DNA of 7,370 nt from Thiobacillus sp. UBA6918. GTDB taxonomy: Bacteria > Pseudomonadota > Gammaproteobacteria > Burkholderiales > Thiobacillaceae. The notes beneath the pieces were generated by a model. It did no database searches and was not told the origin of the DNA. It was given only the letters and a program-made list of their open reading frames with translations. The translations under genes and the position numbers were made by a program. Shown here in pieces: positions 1-5,416 of this stretch. The stretch is taken from assembly GCA_002450925.1 (NCBI GenBank), contig DKAU01000027.1:1-7370 (forward strand), written 5' to 3'. Position 1 is the stretch's first letter. Every line of letters starts with the position of its first letter.

Positions 1-245
1 TGGGGGTAGACCGTGATTCGGCTTTGGTGGCAGGCAGTTTTGACGAGCGCAATCCCGCAGTGAAGAAACTCCTGAGCGAAGTCATTGCCATCTGCAAACG
101 CCGTGGCAAGTACATTGGCATTTGCGGCCAGGGGCCATCAGACCATCCGGATTTTGCAGAGTGGCTGCTGGAGCAGGGGATAGAAACCTTGTCGCTCAAC
201 CCGGACACGGTGGTGGCGACTTGGAGAAAATTGACAGGGGTTTGA
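1..245 (+). CDS. ppsA: Phosphoenolpyruvate synthase, C-terminal end (partial)
   Basis: This is the last part of phosphoenolpyruvate synthase (pyruvate, water dikinase), which makes PEP from pyruvate and ATP in the cytoplasm for gluconeogenesis. The gene is cut by the window edge. Reading in the frame beginning at base 3 gives GVDRDSALVAGSFDERNPAV, then GKYIGICGQGPSDHPDFAEW and SLNPDTVV. The CGQGPSDHPDFAEWL block with the trailing SLNPD is the conserved end of the PEP-utilising TIM-barrel domain; its cysteine corresponds to the family's catalytic Cys. The stop is TGA at 243-245, leaving about 80 residues. An in-frame TTG at 24 is an internal codon, not a start. The gene converges on the regulator ending at 282 with only 36 bp between them, and I see no intrinsic terminator there. 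Identity is seen directly; the role is family knowledge. Confidence 0.93.
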   Translation, partial: GVDRDSALVAGSFDERNPAVKKLLSEVIAICKRRGKYIGICGQGPSDHPDFAEWLLEQGIETLSLNPDTVVATWRKLTGV

Positions 246-281
246 GTCAAGTGTGGCTGGATTGGGGTGGACTGCCAGTCA

Positions 282-971
282 TCAACTTTGATGCTGCCTG
301 ATACGCTGGATGTCTTTTATGCGTATCAAACGGCCTTCCATCTCAATCAGGCCGGTTTCAGAAAGGTGGTGCAGCACGCGCGACAGTGTCTCCGGCGCAA
401 GATTGAGCCGTGACGCGAGTACCTGTTTGCTGCTATCAAGCTTGAACTCAATCGGTGATGTTTTTGCGTTCGATATTTGTTGCGACAGGTAACACATTAC
501 TTTTTGAATGCTGCTGGTCTGCATGCAGCTTTCTATTTCCAGCATCATGTCGTGCATACGTAGGGCCATGTTGCTGATAACCCTGCGTGCGAACAGGGGA
601 TTGCGGTCAAGCTCTTCCAGAAGAACCTTCTTGTTGATGATTAGTATTGTGCTTTCCTTGGTGGTCTGAGCCGACACTGGGCAGGGCATTTCATTGAATA
701 CGGAAGCCTCTCCGAACGAGTTGCCTTCATGTATCATTCCAACGATTTTGTCCGTGCCTTTTGTAGTAGGCAGAAACAGCTTTACCTCGCCTGTTTTCAA
801 TACATAGATGCCATGAAGATGCTCGCCACTCTGGAAAAGCATTTCATTCGGTTCGGCTTTAAATTCGCGTATTCCCGGGAGCAATACATCCAGATCGCTG
901 TCGTCCAGCCCGCTGAGCAGCGAAAGCTGCAGGATGGTGTTGCGAGGCATGTCCAGCTTGGTTGGTGTCAT
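282..971 (-). CDS. Crp/Fnr-family transcriptional regulator, DNR-like
   Basis: A 229-residue regulator with the Crp/Fnr layout: a cyclic-nucleotide-binding-like beta-roll at about residues 15-120 (LFQSGE, YVLKTGEVKLF, FGEASVFNEMPCPV), a long dimerisation helix at about 125-155, and a C-terminal winged helix at about 160-225. The recognition helix reads PETLSRVLHHL (193-203), with E194-x-x-S197-R198, the FNR/DNR motif that contacts TTGA half-sites. The N-terminal four-cysteine Fe-S cluster of FNR is absent; the only cysteines are C97, C149 and C160. Overall pattern and length resemble DNR (NO-responsive, heme-binding, about 227 residues) more than CRP or FNR, but the effector is unknown. I chose ATG 971 because AGGA sits 6 nt before it; a TTG at 995 in the same frame would add eight residues but has poor SD spacing. 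It is divergent from the decaheme-barrel operon and is its likely activator (inference). Confidence 0.9.
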   Translation of the reverse strand: MTPTKLDMPRNTILQLSLLSGLDDSDLDVLLPGIREFKAEPNEMLFQSGEHLHGIYVLKTGEVKLFLPTTKGTDKIVGMIHEGNSFGEASVFNEMPCPVSAQTTKESTILIINKKVLLEELDRNPLFARRVISNMALRMHDMMLEIESCMQTSSIQKVMCYLSQQISNAKTSPIEFKLDSSKQVLASRLNLAPETLSRVLHHLSETGLIEMEGRLIRIKDIQRIRQHQS

Positions 972-977
972 GGAGTT

Positions 978-981
978 TCCT
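978..981 (-). promoter_or_regulatory. Ribosome binding site deciding the regulator start
   Basis: On the minus strand AGGA lies 6 nt upstream of ATG 971. This favours the 229-residue form of the regulator over the TTG start at 995, whose nearest AGGA is about 15 nt away. Confidence 0.65.
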
Positions 982-1065
982 GGGTGATGCGCCAAAATGG
1001 ATTGTTCGTTTCCTGACAGGGGGTCTATCCGGAAGTCTTTGGACAGTAATCATCATTGCACGACA

Positions 1066-1093
1066 ATCATAAACATAAAGCAGAAAGTGCAAA
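1066..1093 (-). promoter_or_regulatory. Candidate sigma70 promoter of the regulator gene
   Basis: On the minus strand, TTTGCA (1093-1088, 4/6 match to the -35 consensus) and TATGAT (1071-1066, 5/6 match to the -10 consensus) are separated by 16 bp. Transcription would start near 1059 and leave a leader of roughly 88 nt before ATG 971. This is a pattern match only; promoter-like pairs of this quality occur by chance. Confidence 0.3.
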
Positions 1094-1134
1094 GTCGTGG
1101 GCGGCTATCCGGAACGAAGTCACGCCAACTACAG

Positions 1135-1148
1135 TTGTTTATTTTCAA
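1135..1148. promoter_or_regulatory. Weak FNR-like palindrome
   Basis: TTGTT-TATT-TTCAA has the correct TTG-N8-CAA spacing of an FNR/DNR site and an extra flanking G/C pair, but lacks the central AT bases of each half-site (8 of 10 consensus positions). Its centre is 48 bp upstream of the strong box at 1183-1196. It could be a second upstream site for the cytochrome operon or an autoregulatory site for the regulator. TTG-N8-CAA alone is expected about twice by chance in a window of this size. Confidence 0.3.
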
Positions 1149-1176
1149 CAAGTTCCCATCCGCTTACAAAATTTTG

Positions 1177-1202
1177 GATTTCTTGACGGCAATCAAGAAA
1201 TC
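1177..1202. promoter_or_regulatory. FNR/DNR-type operator, class II position
   Basis: The core TTGAC-GGCA-ATCAA (1183-1196) matches 9 of 10 positions of the TTGAT-N4-ATCAA consensus. The dyad extends outward so that 10 of 11 bases in each arm are complementary (arms 1177-1187 and 1192-1202, mismatch only at the innermost pair). The centre at 1189.5 is 41.5 bp upstream of a start predicted at 1231 from the -10 element TAGTAT, which is the standard class II spacing for FNR-family activators. The E-x-x-S-R recognition helix of the divergently encoded regulator is suited to these half-sites. The site is seen; its use by that regulator is inference. Confidence 0.8.
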
Positions 1203-1218
1203 TTTGGCTTCCCGTCCC

Positions 1219-1224
1219 TAGTAT
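1219..1224 (+). promoter_or_regulatory. Candidate -10 element of the decaheme-barrel operon
   Basis: TAGTAT matches 4 of 6 positions of TATAAT and predicts transcription from about 1231, giving a 61-nt leader. No -35 hexamer is seen at the proper distance (1196-1201 is AGAAAT), as expected for a promoter that depends on an activator bound at -41.5. Confidence 0.55.
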
Positions 1225-1238
1225 TGGTTGAAACAAAA

Positions 1239-1262
1239 GGCCCTGGTTTTAATCCCCGGGCC
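1239..1262 (+). other. Hairpin in the 5' leader of the decaheme gene
   Basis: GGCCCTGG (1239-1246) can pair with CCCGGGCC (1255-1262), 7 of 8 pairs with one T/C mismatch, around an 8-nt loop. No run of T follows, so it is not an intrinsic terminator. It lies within the predicted leader, about 20-30 nt before the RBS. It could stabilise the mRNA or be incidental. Confidence 0.35.
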
Positions 1263-1291
1263 ACTGCCAATCATGAAGGAATGAGGGAGCC

Positions 1292-2284
1292 ATGAATTCT
1301 CAAGACACATTGAGCAGTTTTTCTTTGCTTGTGGGAGGCCTGGTTTTTACCATAGGCCTAGGTTTTGCTCCCTTCGCCACCGCTGATCAGGGGGCAGTCA
1401 ACAACGCCACCAAGCTTGGGTCCGGCGACACGGTTCTGCGAGGCGACGCCAAGTGTACGGCCTGCCACGACGGCGAAGACAAGTTCGGCCCCAAAATCCT
1501 GAAAATCGGTCTGACCAAGCACGGTGTCGCGGCCGATGGACGCACCCCAACCTGCACCAGCTGCCATGGCGAAAGCGAGGCACACCTCAAGGGGGGCAAC
1601 AAGCCTGGTAAGCCCAAGCCCGATCGCGTGTTCGGAAAGAATTCCCCAACGCCGGCCAATGAACAGGCCCAAGCCTGTTTGGCATGCCACAAGGGTGGCA
1701 ACAGGACGCATTGGGAAGGCGACCAACACGCCAGCAACGATCTTGCCTGCAGTTCCTGTCACGAGATTCATACCGATCACGACAGGGTGCGCGACAAGAA
1801 GACGCAACCGGAAGTCTGCTTTACCTGCCACAAGGAGCAGCGCATGGACAGTCGAAAGATATCGCATCACGCCATCGGTGAGGGCAAGGTGGTCTGTTCC
1901 GACTGTCACAATCCCCACGGCTCGGCCGGCCCCAAGCTTCTTAAGAAGAACACGGTGACTGAAACCTGCTTCACCTGCCATGCCGAAAAGCGCGGACCCT
2001 TCCTGTGGGAGCACCAGCCTGTGACCGAAGATTGCACCAACTGCCATACCCCGCATGGCTCCAATATCACCCCTTTGCTCAAGTCACGTGCACCATTCCT
2101 GTGTCAGGAGTGCCATGACGGCCCCCATGCCAGCCAGACACCTATTGGCAGGAATGCAGCGGGCATCCAAGGCGGGCTGACGCCAACTTTGCCGAGTGAG
2201 ACCTATGTAGGTCGAGCTTGCCAGAACTGTCACTCCATGGTTCATGGCTCGAACCATCCGGCGGGCGCCCTCTTGCAGCGCTAA
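1292..2284 (+). CDS. mtoA: Decaheme c-type cytochrome, MtrA/PioA/MtoA (DmsE) family
   Basis: A 330-residue secreted protein with exactly ten CxxCH heme-binding motifs, at residues 55, 88, 129, 153, 176, 202, 226, 248, 271 and 310. Fourteen further histidines lie outside the motifs, enough for bis-His ligation of all hemes. Size, heme count and regular spacing match the MtrA/PioA/MtoA/DmsE family: a heme wire held inside an outer-membrane barrel that passes electrons between periplasm and cell exterior. A hydrophobic segment (about 11-28) with an A-T-A site before D32 indicates export, but the n-region (MNSQDTLSSF) has no Lys or Arg, which is odd for a Sec signal. ATG 1292 is well supported: AGGGAG lies just upstream and a TGA at 1274-1276 closes the frame. 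The barrel gene follows after 21 bp. Whether it serves Fe(II) oxidation (Mto-like) or reduction of external acceptors is not decided by sequence; the symbol reflects gene content. Confidence 0.92.
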   Translation: MNSQDTLSSFSLLVGGLVFTIGLGFAPFATADQGAVNNATKLGSGDTVLRGDAKCTACHDGEDKFGPKILKIGLTKHGVAADGRTPTCTSCHGESEAHLKGGNKPGKPKPDRVFGKNSPTPANEQAQACLACHKGGNRTHWEGDQHASNDLACSSCHEIHTDHDRVRDKKTQPEVCFTCHKEQRMDSRKISHHAIGEGKVVCSDCHNPHGSAGPKLLKKNTVTETCFTCHAEKRGPFLWEHQPVTEDCTNCHTPHGSNITPLLKSRAPFLCQECHDGPHASQTPIGRNAAGIQGGLTPTLPSETYVGRACQNCHSMVHGSNHPAGALLQR

Positions 2285-2293
2285 CTAGAACAC

Positions 2294-2299
2294 AGGGAG
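2294..2299 (+). promoter_or_regulatory. Ribosome binding site deciding the barrel gene start
   Basis: AGGGAG ends 6 nt before ATG 2306 but directly abuts the in-frame ATG at 2300. Spacing therefore favours 2306, where the protein begins MKAHNRK with a normal basic n-region. Confidence 0.65.
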
Positions 2300-2305
2300 A
2301 TGGTC

Positions 2306-4675
2306 ATGAAAGCTCATAACAGAAAGCCCCAGGTTGGCGTGCTGGCTCTTGCCGTGGAAGCTGCGCTTGTTGCAATGAGCGCAATGCCGGCCTGCGCCGC
2401 AGAGGATGAATCGACAGGCCTGAAGATGCCAACCAATTACGTGGAAGTTGGCGCTTGGTATACCTCCGACAGTTCTGCCAAGTTCGGCGAGTACACGGGC
2501 CTGGACGACTCCGGTCTCGATCTGATTGGAAACTTCAGCCTTAGCGGCGGAGACGCCTACGGAGACGGCAGTGGCGCCACCCGCTGGACAGTCAAGGGAA
2601 CCGATCTTGGGCTGACCTCGCGAAACCTCGGGGCGACGATAAGCAATCAGGGTCAATGGAGCCTGGGCGTCGGTTATGACGAACTGCGCCACAACATCTC
2701 CGATACCTACCAGACCCCACAGCAGGGAAAGATGGGGGGGAACAATTTCACTTTCCCTTCGGATTTTGGCACGATCAATGCGCAATCAAGCCCCAGCGCA
2801 CGAGTCCTTGATGCTACCTACCAAGTGCCGGCTTTCCATACAAGAGATGTCCACACCGACCGCAAGAACACCTCTTTCAATGCCGGATACAACCTCACCC
2901 CGCAATTAAGCCTGCAGTTTGATTACAACCATCTCGACCAGGATGGCGCCAAGCTATTGGGGACCGGTGCACTGGGCGGGATTTCGGCTTATGGAACTAC
3001 TTGGAGGGCTGAGGGCAACAACGTCATCATGAATCCGACCAATTACAAGACGGATACCTTCAGCCTGGCCTTGAACTGGATCGGGGACAAAGGGTACATG
3101 ACGGGCAGCTACTATGGCTCGATCTTCCGTGATGGCTATGACAGCCTGTCCTTGCAGAATGCTTTTCTCAGCAACGGCGGCACGCCGTGTGCGGCCGGCG
3201 GATCTTGTACCTATCAGACTATCGTAATGAGTACCGCCCCGGACAACAGCTTTCACCAACTCAACCTGACTGGTGGCTATGCCTTCTCGTCCGCCACGAA
3301 ACTGAGCGGTGGCCTGTCGTACGGCCGCAACACACAGGACAATAGTTTTCTGACCGGGCAGCCTGAAATCGCTCTTTCCCCGCGTGCATCGCTGGATGGA
3401 AAAGTGATCACCACGCATGCGGATTTGAAGCTGACGCACCAGGCGAACAAGGACCTGGCGCTGAGTGCCGTATTCAAATACAACGAGCGCGAAAACCAGT
3501 CGCCATCCAACATATATCAGTACTATGCAATTAATAACGTTTCTGGCGTTGACTACGCGGCGAATGCGCCCTACAGCAACAGAAAAACGCAGTTCGAAAT
3601 GGCCGGTGATTACCGGGTGAGCAAAGGACAGAATGTACGTCTGTCCTACGAGCACGAAAGCATCAAGCGCTGGTGCGAGCATTATGCAATCGACGACGCC
3701 AACTGCCTGGTCAATCCGGGCAACGATGAAGACAAGCTGAGTGTCAATTACCGGCTGAAAGTGCGTGAAGATCTCAGCTTCAAGGCCGGCTACACGTATG
3801 GCAAACGGAGCGCGGATTTCGAGGGCAACGCCATCACGCCGCTCGCCGGTCTGGATACTGCCACTCCGGACGATGTCAACGCCCAGAACTTTCCGGGATT
3901 TATCGCCTTTCCCTATGCCAAGCGCAATCAGCATCTGTTTAAAGCCGGTGTCAATTGGCAGGTCTCGGACCGAGTGGATTTGGGCCTGAACGGACGCTAT
4001 TCGCAGGACGATTATGATGCGACACTGGGTGTGCAGAACGGCCATACTGCAGGCATCAATCTGGATGCCACCTACGCCTACTCTGAAAAGGGCAGCATTT
4101 CAGCGTATGCGAGCTGGATGAATCGCGAAAGAAAGCTTAAATCCGGATGTTCCAGCACCAGTGCCACCAATCCCTGCCGTGACACGACGCCTGCTGATAA
4201 CACGGCCTCCAGTTATGATCTGCTGATTGCGCCAGACAACATATGGACCAACCTGCTTAAAGATGACAGCAATGCCATCGGACTGAACGTCAAGCATGGT
4301 GGGTTGATGGGCGGCAAACTGGAAATCGTTGGAGATCTGTCGTACTCGCTGGACAAGTCGCAGTACTCGACCCAGGTGCCATTTGATCAGAGGGCGGCAC
4401 CGATCGACTGTAATGATCCATCGTCACTCATATGCGGGGCTTTGCCGGATATCAAGAACGAAGTATTTACTTTCAAGCTTACCGGCACCTACCAGGTCGA
4501 CAAGACCTCCAAGGTTGCTGTGGGATACCTGTATCAAAAGCGTAACAGCGACGACTATTATTACAACGGTTACCAGTATCAATACACACCCAACCGCATC
4601 ATGCCGACCAACGAATTGGCCCCGAATTATGAAGTCAATGTGGTCGCCGTAAGTTACATCTACAATTTCAAATAA
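2306..4675 (+). CDS. mtoB: MtrB/PioB/MtoB-family outer-membrane beta-barrel (decaheme-associated)
   Basis: A 789-residue outer-membrane porin predicted to sheathe the decaheme cytochrome encoded just upstream. It has a signal peptide (about 1-32, basic MKAHNRK, hydrophobic core, cleavage near CAA/ED). The mature N-terminus, with YVEVGAWYTSD and FGEYTGLDDSGLDLIGNFSL, is the signature start of this family. The rest is a train of amphipathic strands rich in aromatic residues and Gly with polar loops (for example LSLQFDYNHLDQDG, VDLGLNGRYSQDDYD), ending in YIYNFK, where Phe is penultimate rather than last. The N-terminal CxxC reported for MtrB of metal-reducing Gammaproteobacteria is absent. Eight cysteines outside the signal fall into four close pairs: C295/C301, C457/C467, C615/C624 and C702/C710. 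ATG 2306 is preferred over 2300 on RBS spacing. It is co-transcribed with the decaheme gene and closed by a terminator 21 bp after the stop. Confidence 0.92.
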   Translation: MKAHNRKPQVGVLALAVEAALVAMSAMPACAAEDESTGLKMPTNYVEVGAWYTSDSSAKFGEYTGLDDSGLDLIGNFSLSGGDAYGDGSGATRWTVKGTDLGLTSRNLGATISNQGQWSLGVGYDELRHNISDTYQTPQQGKMGGNNFTFPSDFGTINAQSSPSARVLDATYQVPAFHTRDVHTDRKNTSFNAGYNLTPQLSLQFDYNHLDQDGAKLLGTGALGGISAYGTTWRAEGNNVIMNPTNYKTDTFSLALNWIGDKGYMTGSYYGSIFRDGYDSLSLQNAFLSNGGTPCAAGGSCTYQTIVMSTAPDNSFHQLNLTGGYAFSSATKLSGGLSYGRNTQDNSFLTGQPEIALSPRASLDGKVITTHADLKLTHQANKDLALSAVFKYNERENQSPSNIYQYYAINNVSGVDYAANAPYSNRKTQFEMAGDYRVSKGQNVRLSYEHESIKRWCEHYAIDDANCLVNPGNDEDKLSVNYRLKVREDLSFKAGYTYGKRSADFEGNAITPLAGLDTATPDDVNAQNFPGFIAFPYAKRNQHLFKAGVNWQVSDRVDLGLNGRYSQDDYDATLGVQNGHTAGINLDATYAYSEKGSISAYASWMNRERKLKSGCSSTSATNPCRDTTPADNTASSYDLLIAPDNIWTNLLKDDSNAIGLNVKHGGLMGGKLEIVGDLSYSLDKSQYSTQVPFDQRAAPIDCNDPSSLICGALPDIKNEVFTFKLTGTYQVDKTSKVAVGYLYQKRNSDDYYYNGYQYQYTPNRIMPTNELAPNYEVNVVAVSYIYNFK

Positions 4676-4696
4676 ATGCGATTGCATATGACGTAT

Positions 4697-4729
4697 AAAT
4701 GGGAGCAGTGTTGTGCTCCCATTTTTTTT
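4697..4729 (+). terminator. Rho-independent terminator of the decaheme-barrel operon
   Basis: GGGAGCA (4701-4707) pairs perfectly with TGCTCCC (4714-4720) around a 6-nt loop. The stem extends with AAAT/ATTT to 11 bp (4697-4707 with 4714-4724), and T4722-T4729 forms the U-run. It separates the barrel gene from the c4 cytochrome gene, so the latter should have its own promoter unless read-through occurs. Confidence 0.9.
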
Positions 4730-4738
4730 GTGTCCTGA

Positions 4739-4753
4739 TTGAACATGGTTCAA
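4739..4753. promoter_or_regulatory. FNR-like inverted repeat with a 1-bp longer spacer
   Basis: TTGAAC-ATG-GTTCAA is a perfect 6-bp inverted repeat upstream of the c4 cytochrome gene. It resembles an FNR/DNR site, but the half-sites are TTGAA/TTCAA and the total is 15 bp (TTG-N9-CAA) instead of 14. A -10-like TGAAAT (4773-4778, 4/6) lies 27 bp from the centre, roughly in class II range. It may be a variant operator for the same regulator, a site for a different factor, or a degenerate copy. Confidence 0.4.
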
Positions 4754-4799
4754 CCAACAACTTTTTGGCGATTGAAATAAACCCCCAACATAAACGAAT

Positions 4800-4804
4800 G
4801 GAGG
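4800..4804 (+). promoter_or_regulatory. Ribosome binding site deciding the c4 cytochrome start
   Basis: GGAGG ends 5 nt before ATG 4810. The in-frame ATG at 4798 overlaps this element and is unlikely to be used. A still earlier in-frame ATG (4699) lies inside the terminator stem of the preceding operon and is rejected. Confidence 0.75.
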
Positions 4805-4809
4805 CTGTC

Positions 4810-5379
4810 ATGAATTACCGCATCATATGGGGAGTGTTGCTGGCAGGTATTTTGAACACTGCCCATGCGCAGGATAATGTTGAGGCATCAGCCAAAATGT
4901 GCTTCAGCTGCCACGGCGCCAACGGTGTATCAATGGCAGCCAATACGCCTTCCATCGCCGGTCAGCCCGAAGCCTACCTCAAGAAGGCATTGCTTGATTG
5001 GAAGGCCGGTCTTCGCCATTCTGCAACGATGGCAGGCATGGTCAAGCCGTATTCTGAAGAGCAACTCAGCGCGCTGGCTGCCTACTTCGCCCAAAAGCCC
5101 TGGTCGCCTGTGGCGCAAAATATCGATGCCGGTCAGGTGGCACTCGGCAAATCCGTATCCGAGCGCTGTGCGGGTTGCCACGGTGAAAAGGGTGCTTCCA
5201 GCGATGGTGAAACGCCGAATCTCAATGGCCAGTGGGCGGGGTATGTTGAACTGGAACTCCATGAGTACCGCGATGACAGCGAGCAGCTTCCCAACAAGAA
5301 AATGCGCAAGGTTGCCCAGAAACTGAGCGAGGATGAAATCAAGGCGGTTGCCGCGTATTTTGCCAGTCAGGGCAAATAG
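4810..5379 (+). CDS. Diheme class I cytochrome c, c4-type
   Basis: A 189-residue periplasmic electron carrier made of two similar class I cytochrome domains. The signal peptide is MNYRIIWGVLLAGILNTAHA with cleavage before Q21. Heme motifs are CFSCH (31-35) and CAGCH (120-124). Likely distal Met ligands are M74 (or M77) and M165, which fall at equivalent positions: each is followed eight residues later by S-E-(E/D)-(E/Q) and the closing AAYFA helix. Both domains carry the PSIAGQ/PNLNGQ-type loop of c4/c553 cytochromes. Members of this group shuttle electrons to terminal oxidases or denitrification enzymes. Placed after a decaheme-barrel conduit, this one is a good candidate for its periplasmic partner, in the place that MtoD holds in the Sideroxydans mto cluster (inference). 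It is separated from the barrel gene by a terminator and has its own leader. It converges on feoB, with 33 bp between stops. Confidence 0.9.
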   Translation: MNYRIIWGVLLAGILNTAHAQDNVEASAKMCFSCHGANGVSMAANTPSIAGQPEAYLKKALLDWKAGLRHSATMAGMVKPYSEEQLSALAAYFAQKPWSPVAQNIDAGQVALGKSVSERCAGCHGEKGASSDGETPNLNGQWAGYVELELHEYRDDSEQLPNKKMRKVAQKLSEDEIKAVAAYFASQGK

Positions 5380-5402
5380 CAACACTGATTCGGCAGCGGG
5401 GC

Positions 5403-5416
5403 TTGATGGGGATCAA
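5403..5416. promoter_or_regulatory. Perfect consensus FNR/DNR box in a convergent 3' region
   Basis: TTGAT-GGGG-ATCAA matches all ten positions of the TTGAT-N4-ATCAA consensus. It sits 24 bp after the c4 cytochrome stop and overlaps the feoB stop codon (5413-5415), where no conventional promoter is expected. On the plus strand a -10-like GATAAA (4/6) at 5439-5444 lies 29.5 bp from the box centre, the same offset as between the box and TAGTAT before the decaheme gene. That arrangement would start RNA near 5451, antisense to feoB. The sequence match is certain; binding and function are inference. Confidence 0.55.

Larger units (their letters stand above)
972..1291. other. Divergent regulatory intergenic region
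   Basis: About 320 bp separates the divergent regulator and decaheme cytochrome starts. Short open frames cross it, but none has a convincing start context or a recognisable product, so I treat it as non-coding. It holds a strong FNR/DNR-type palindrome (1177-1202), a weaker TTG-N8-CAA element (1135-1148), candidate promoters in both directions, a 10-bp direct repeat (1025-1034 and 1105-1114, CTATCCGGAA) and a hairpin in the presumed 5' leader of the cytochrome gene (1239-1262). The length and palindrome content fit a shared control region for both transcription units. Confidence 0.75.

Noticed and set aside
269..281. GACTG-C-CAGTC palindrome between ppsA and the regulator as a terminator
   Set aside because: The central loop would be a single base and no T-run follows, so it cannot fold as an intrinsic terminator.
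1056..1069. TTGCA-CGAC-AATCA as an FNR-type site
   Set aside because: The right half lacks CAA at the required position; the match is only to scattered bases.
997..1295. Short open frames in the divergent intergenic region (74-79 codons)
   Set aside because: They lack a convincing ribosome binding site, run through the operator and promoter elements, and have no recognisable product.
1358..2056. Minus-strand open frame opposite the decaheme cytochrome gene
   Set aside because: The plus strand carries ten regularly spaced heme motifs; the antisense frame is a shadow rich in Gly/Ala/Val.
2954..4045. Long minus-strand open frame (363 codons) opposite the barrel gene
   Set aside because: It overlaps a clearly coding beta-barrel gene, shows no family motif and no good start context.
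4765..4794. TTGGCG / CATAAA as a sigma70 promoter for the c4 gene
   Set aside because: The implied start near 4801 falls inside the ribosome binding site, leaving no usable leader.
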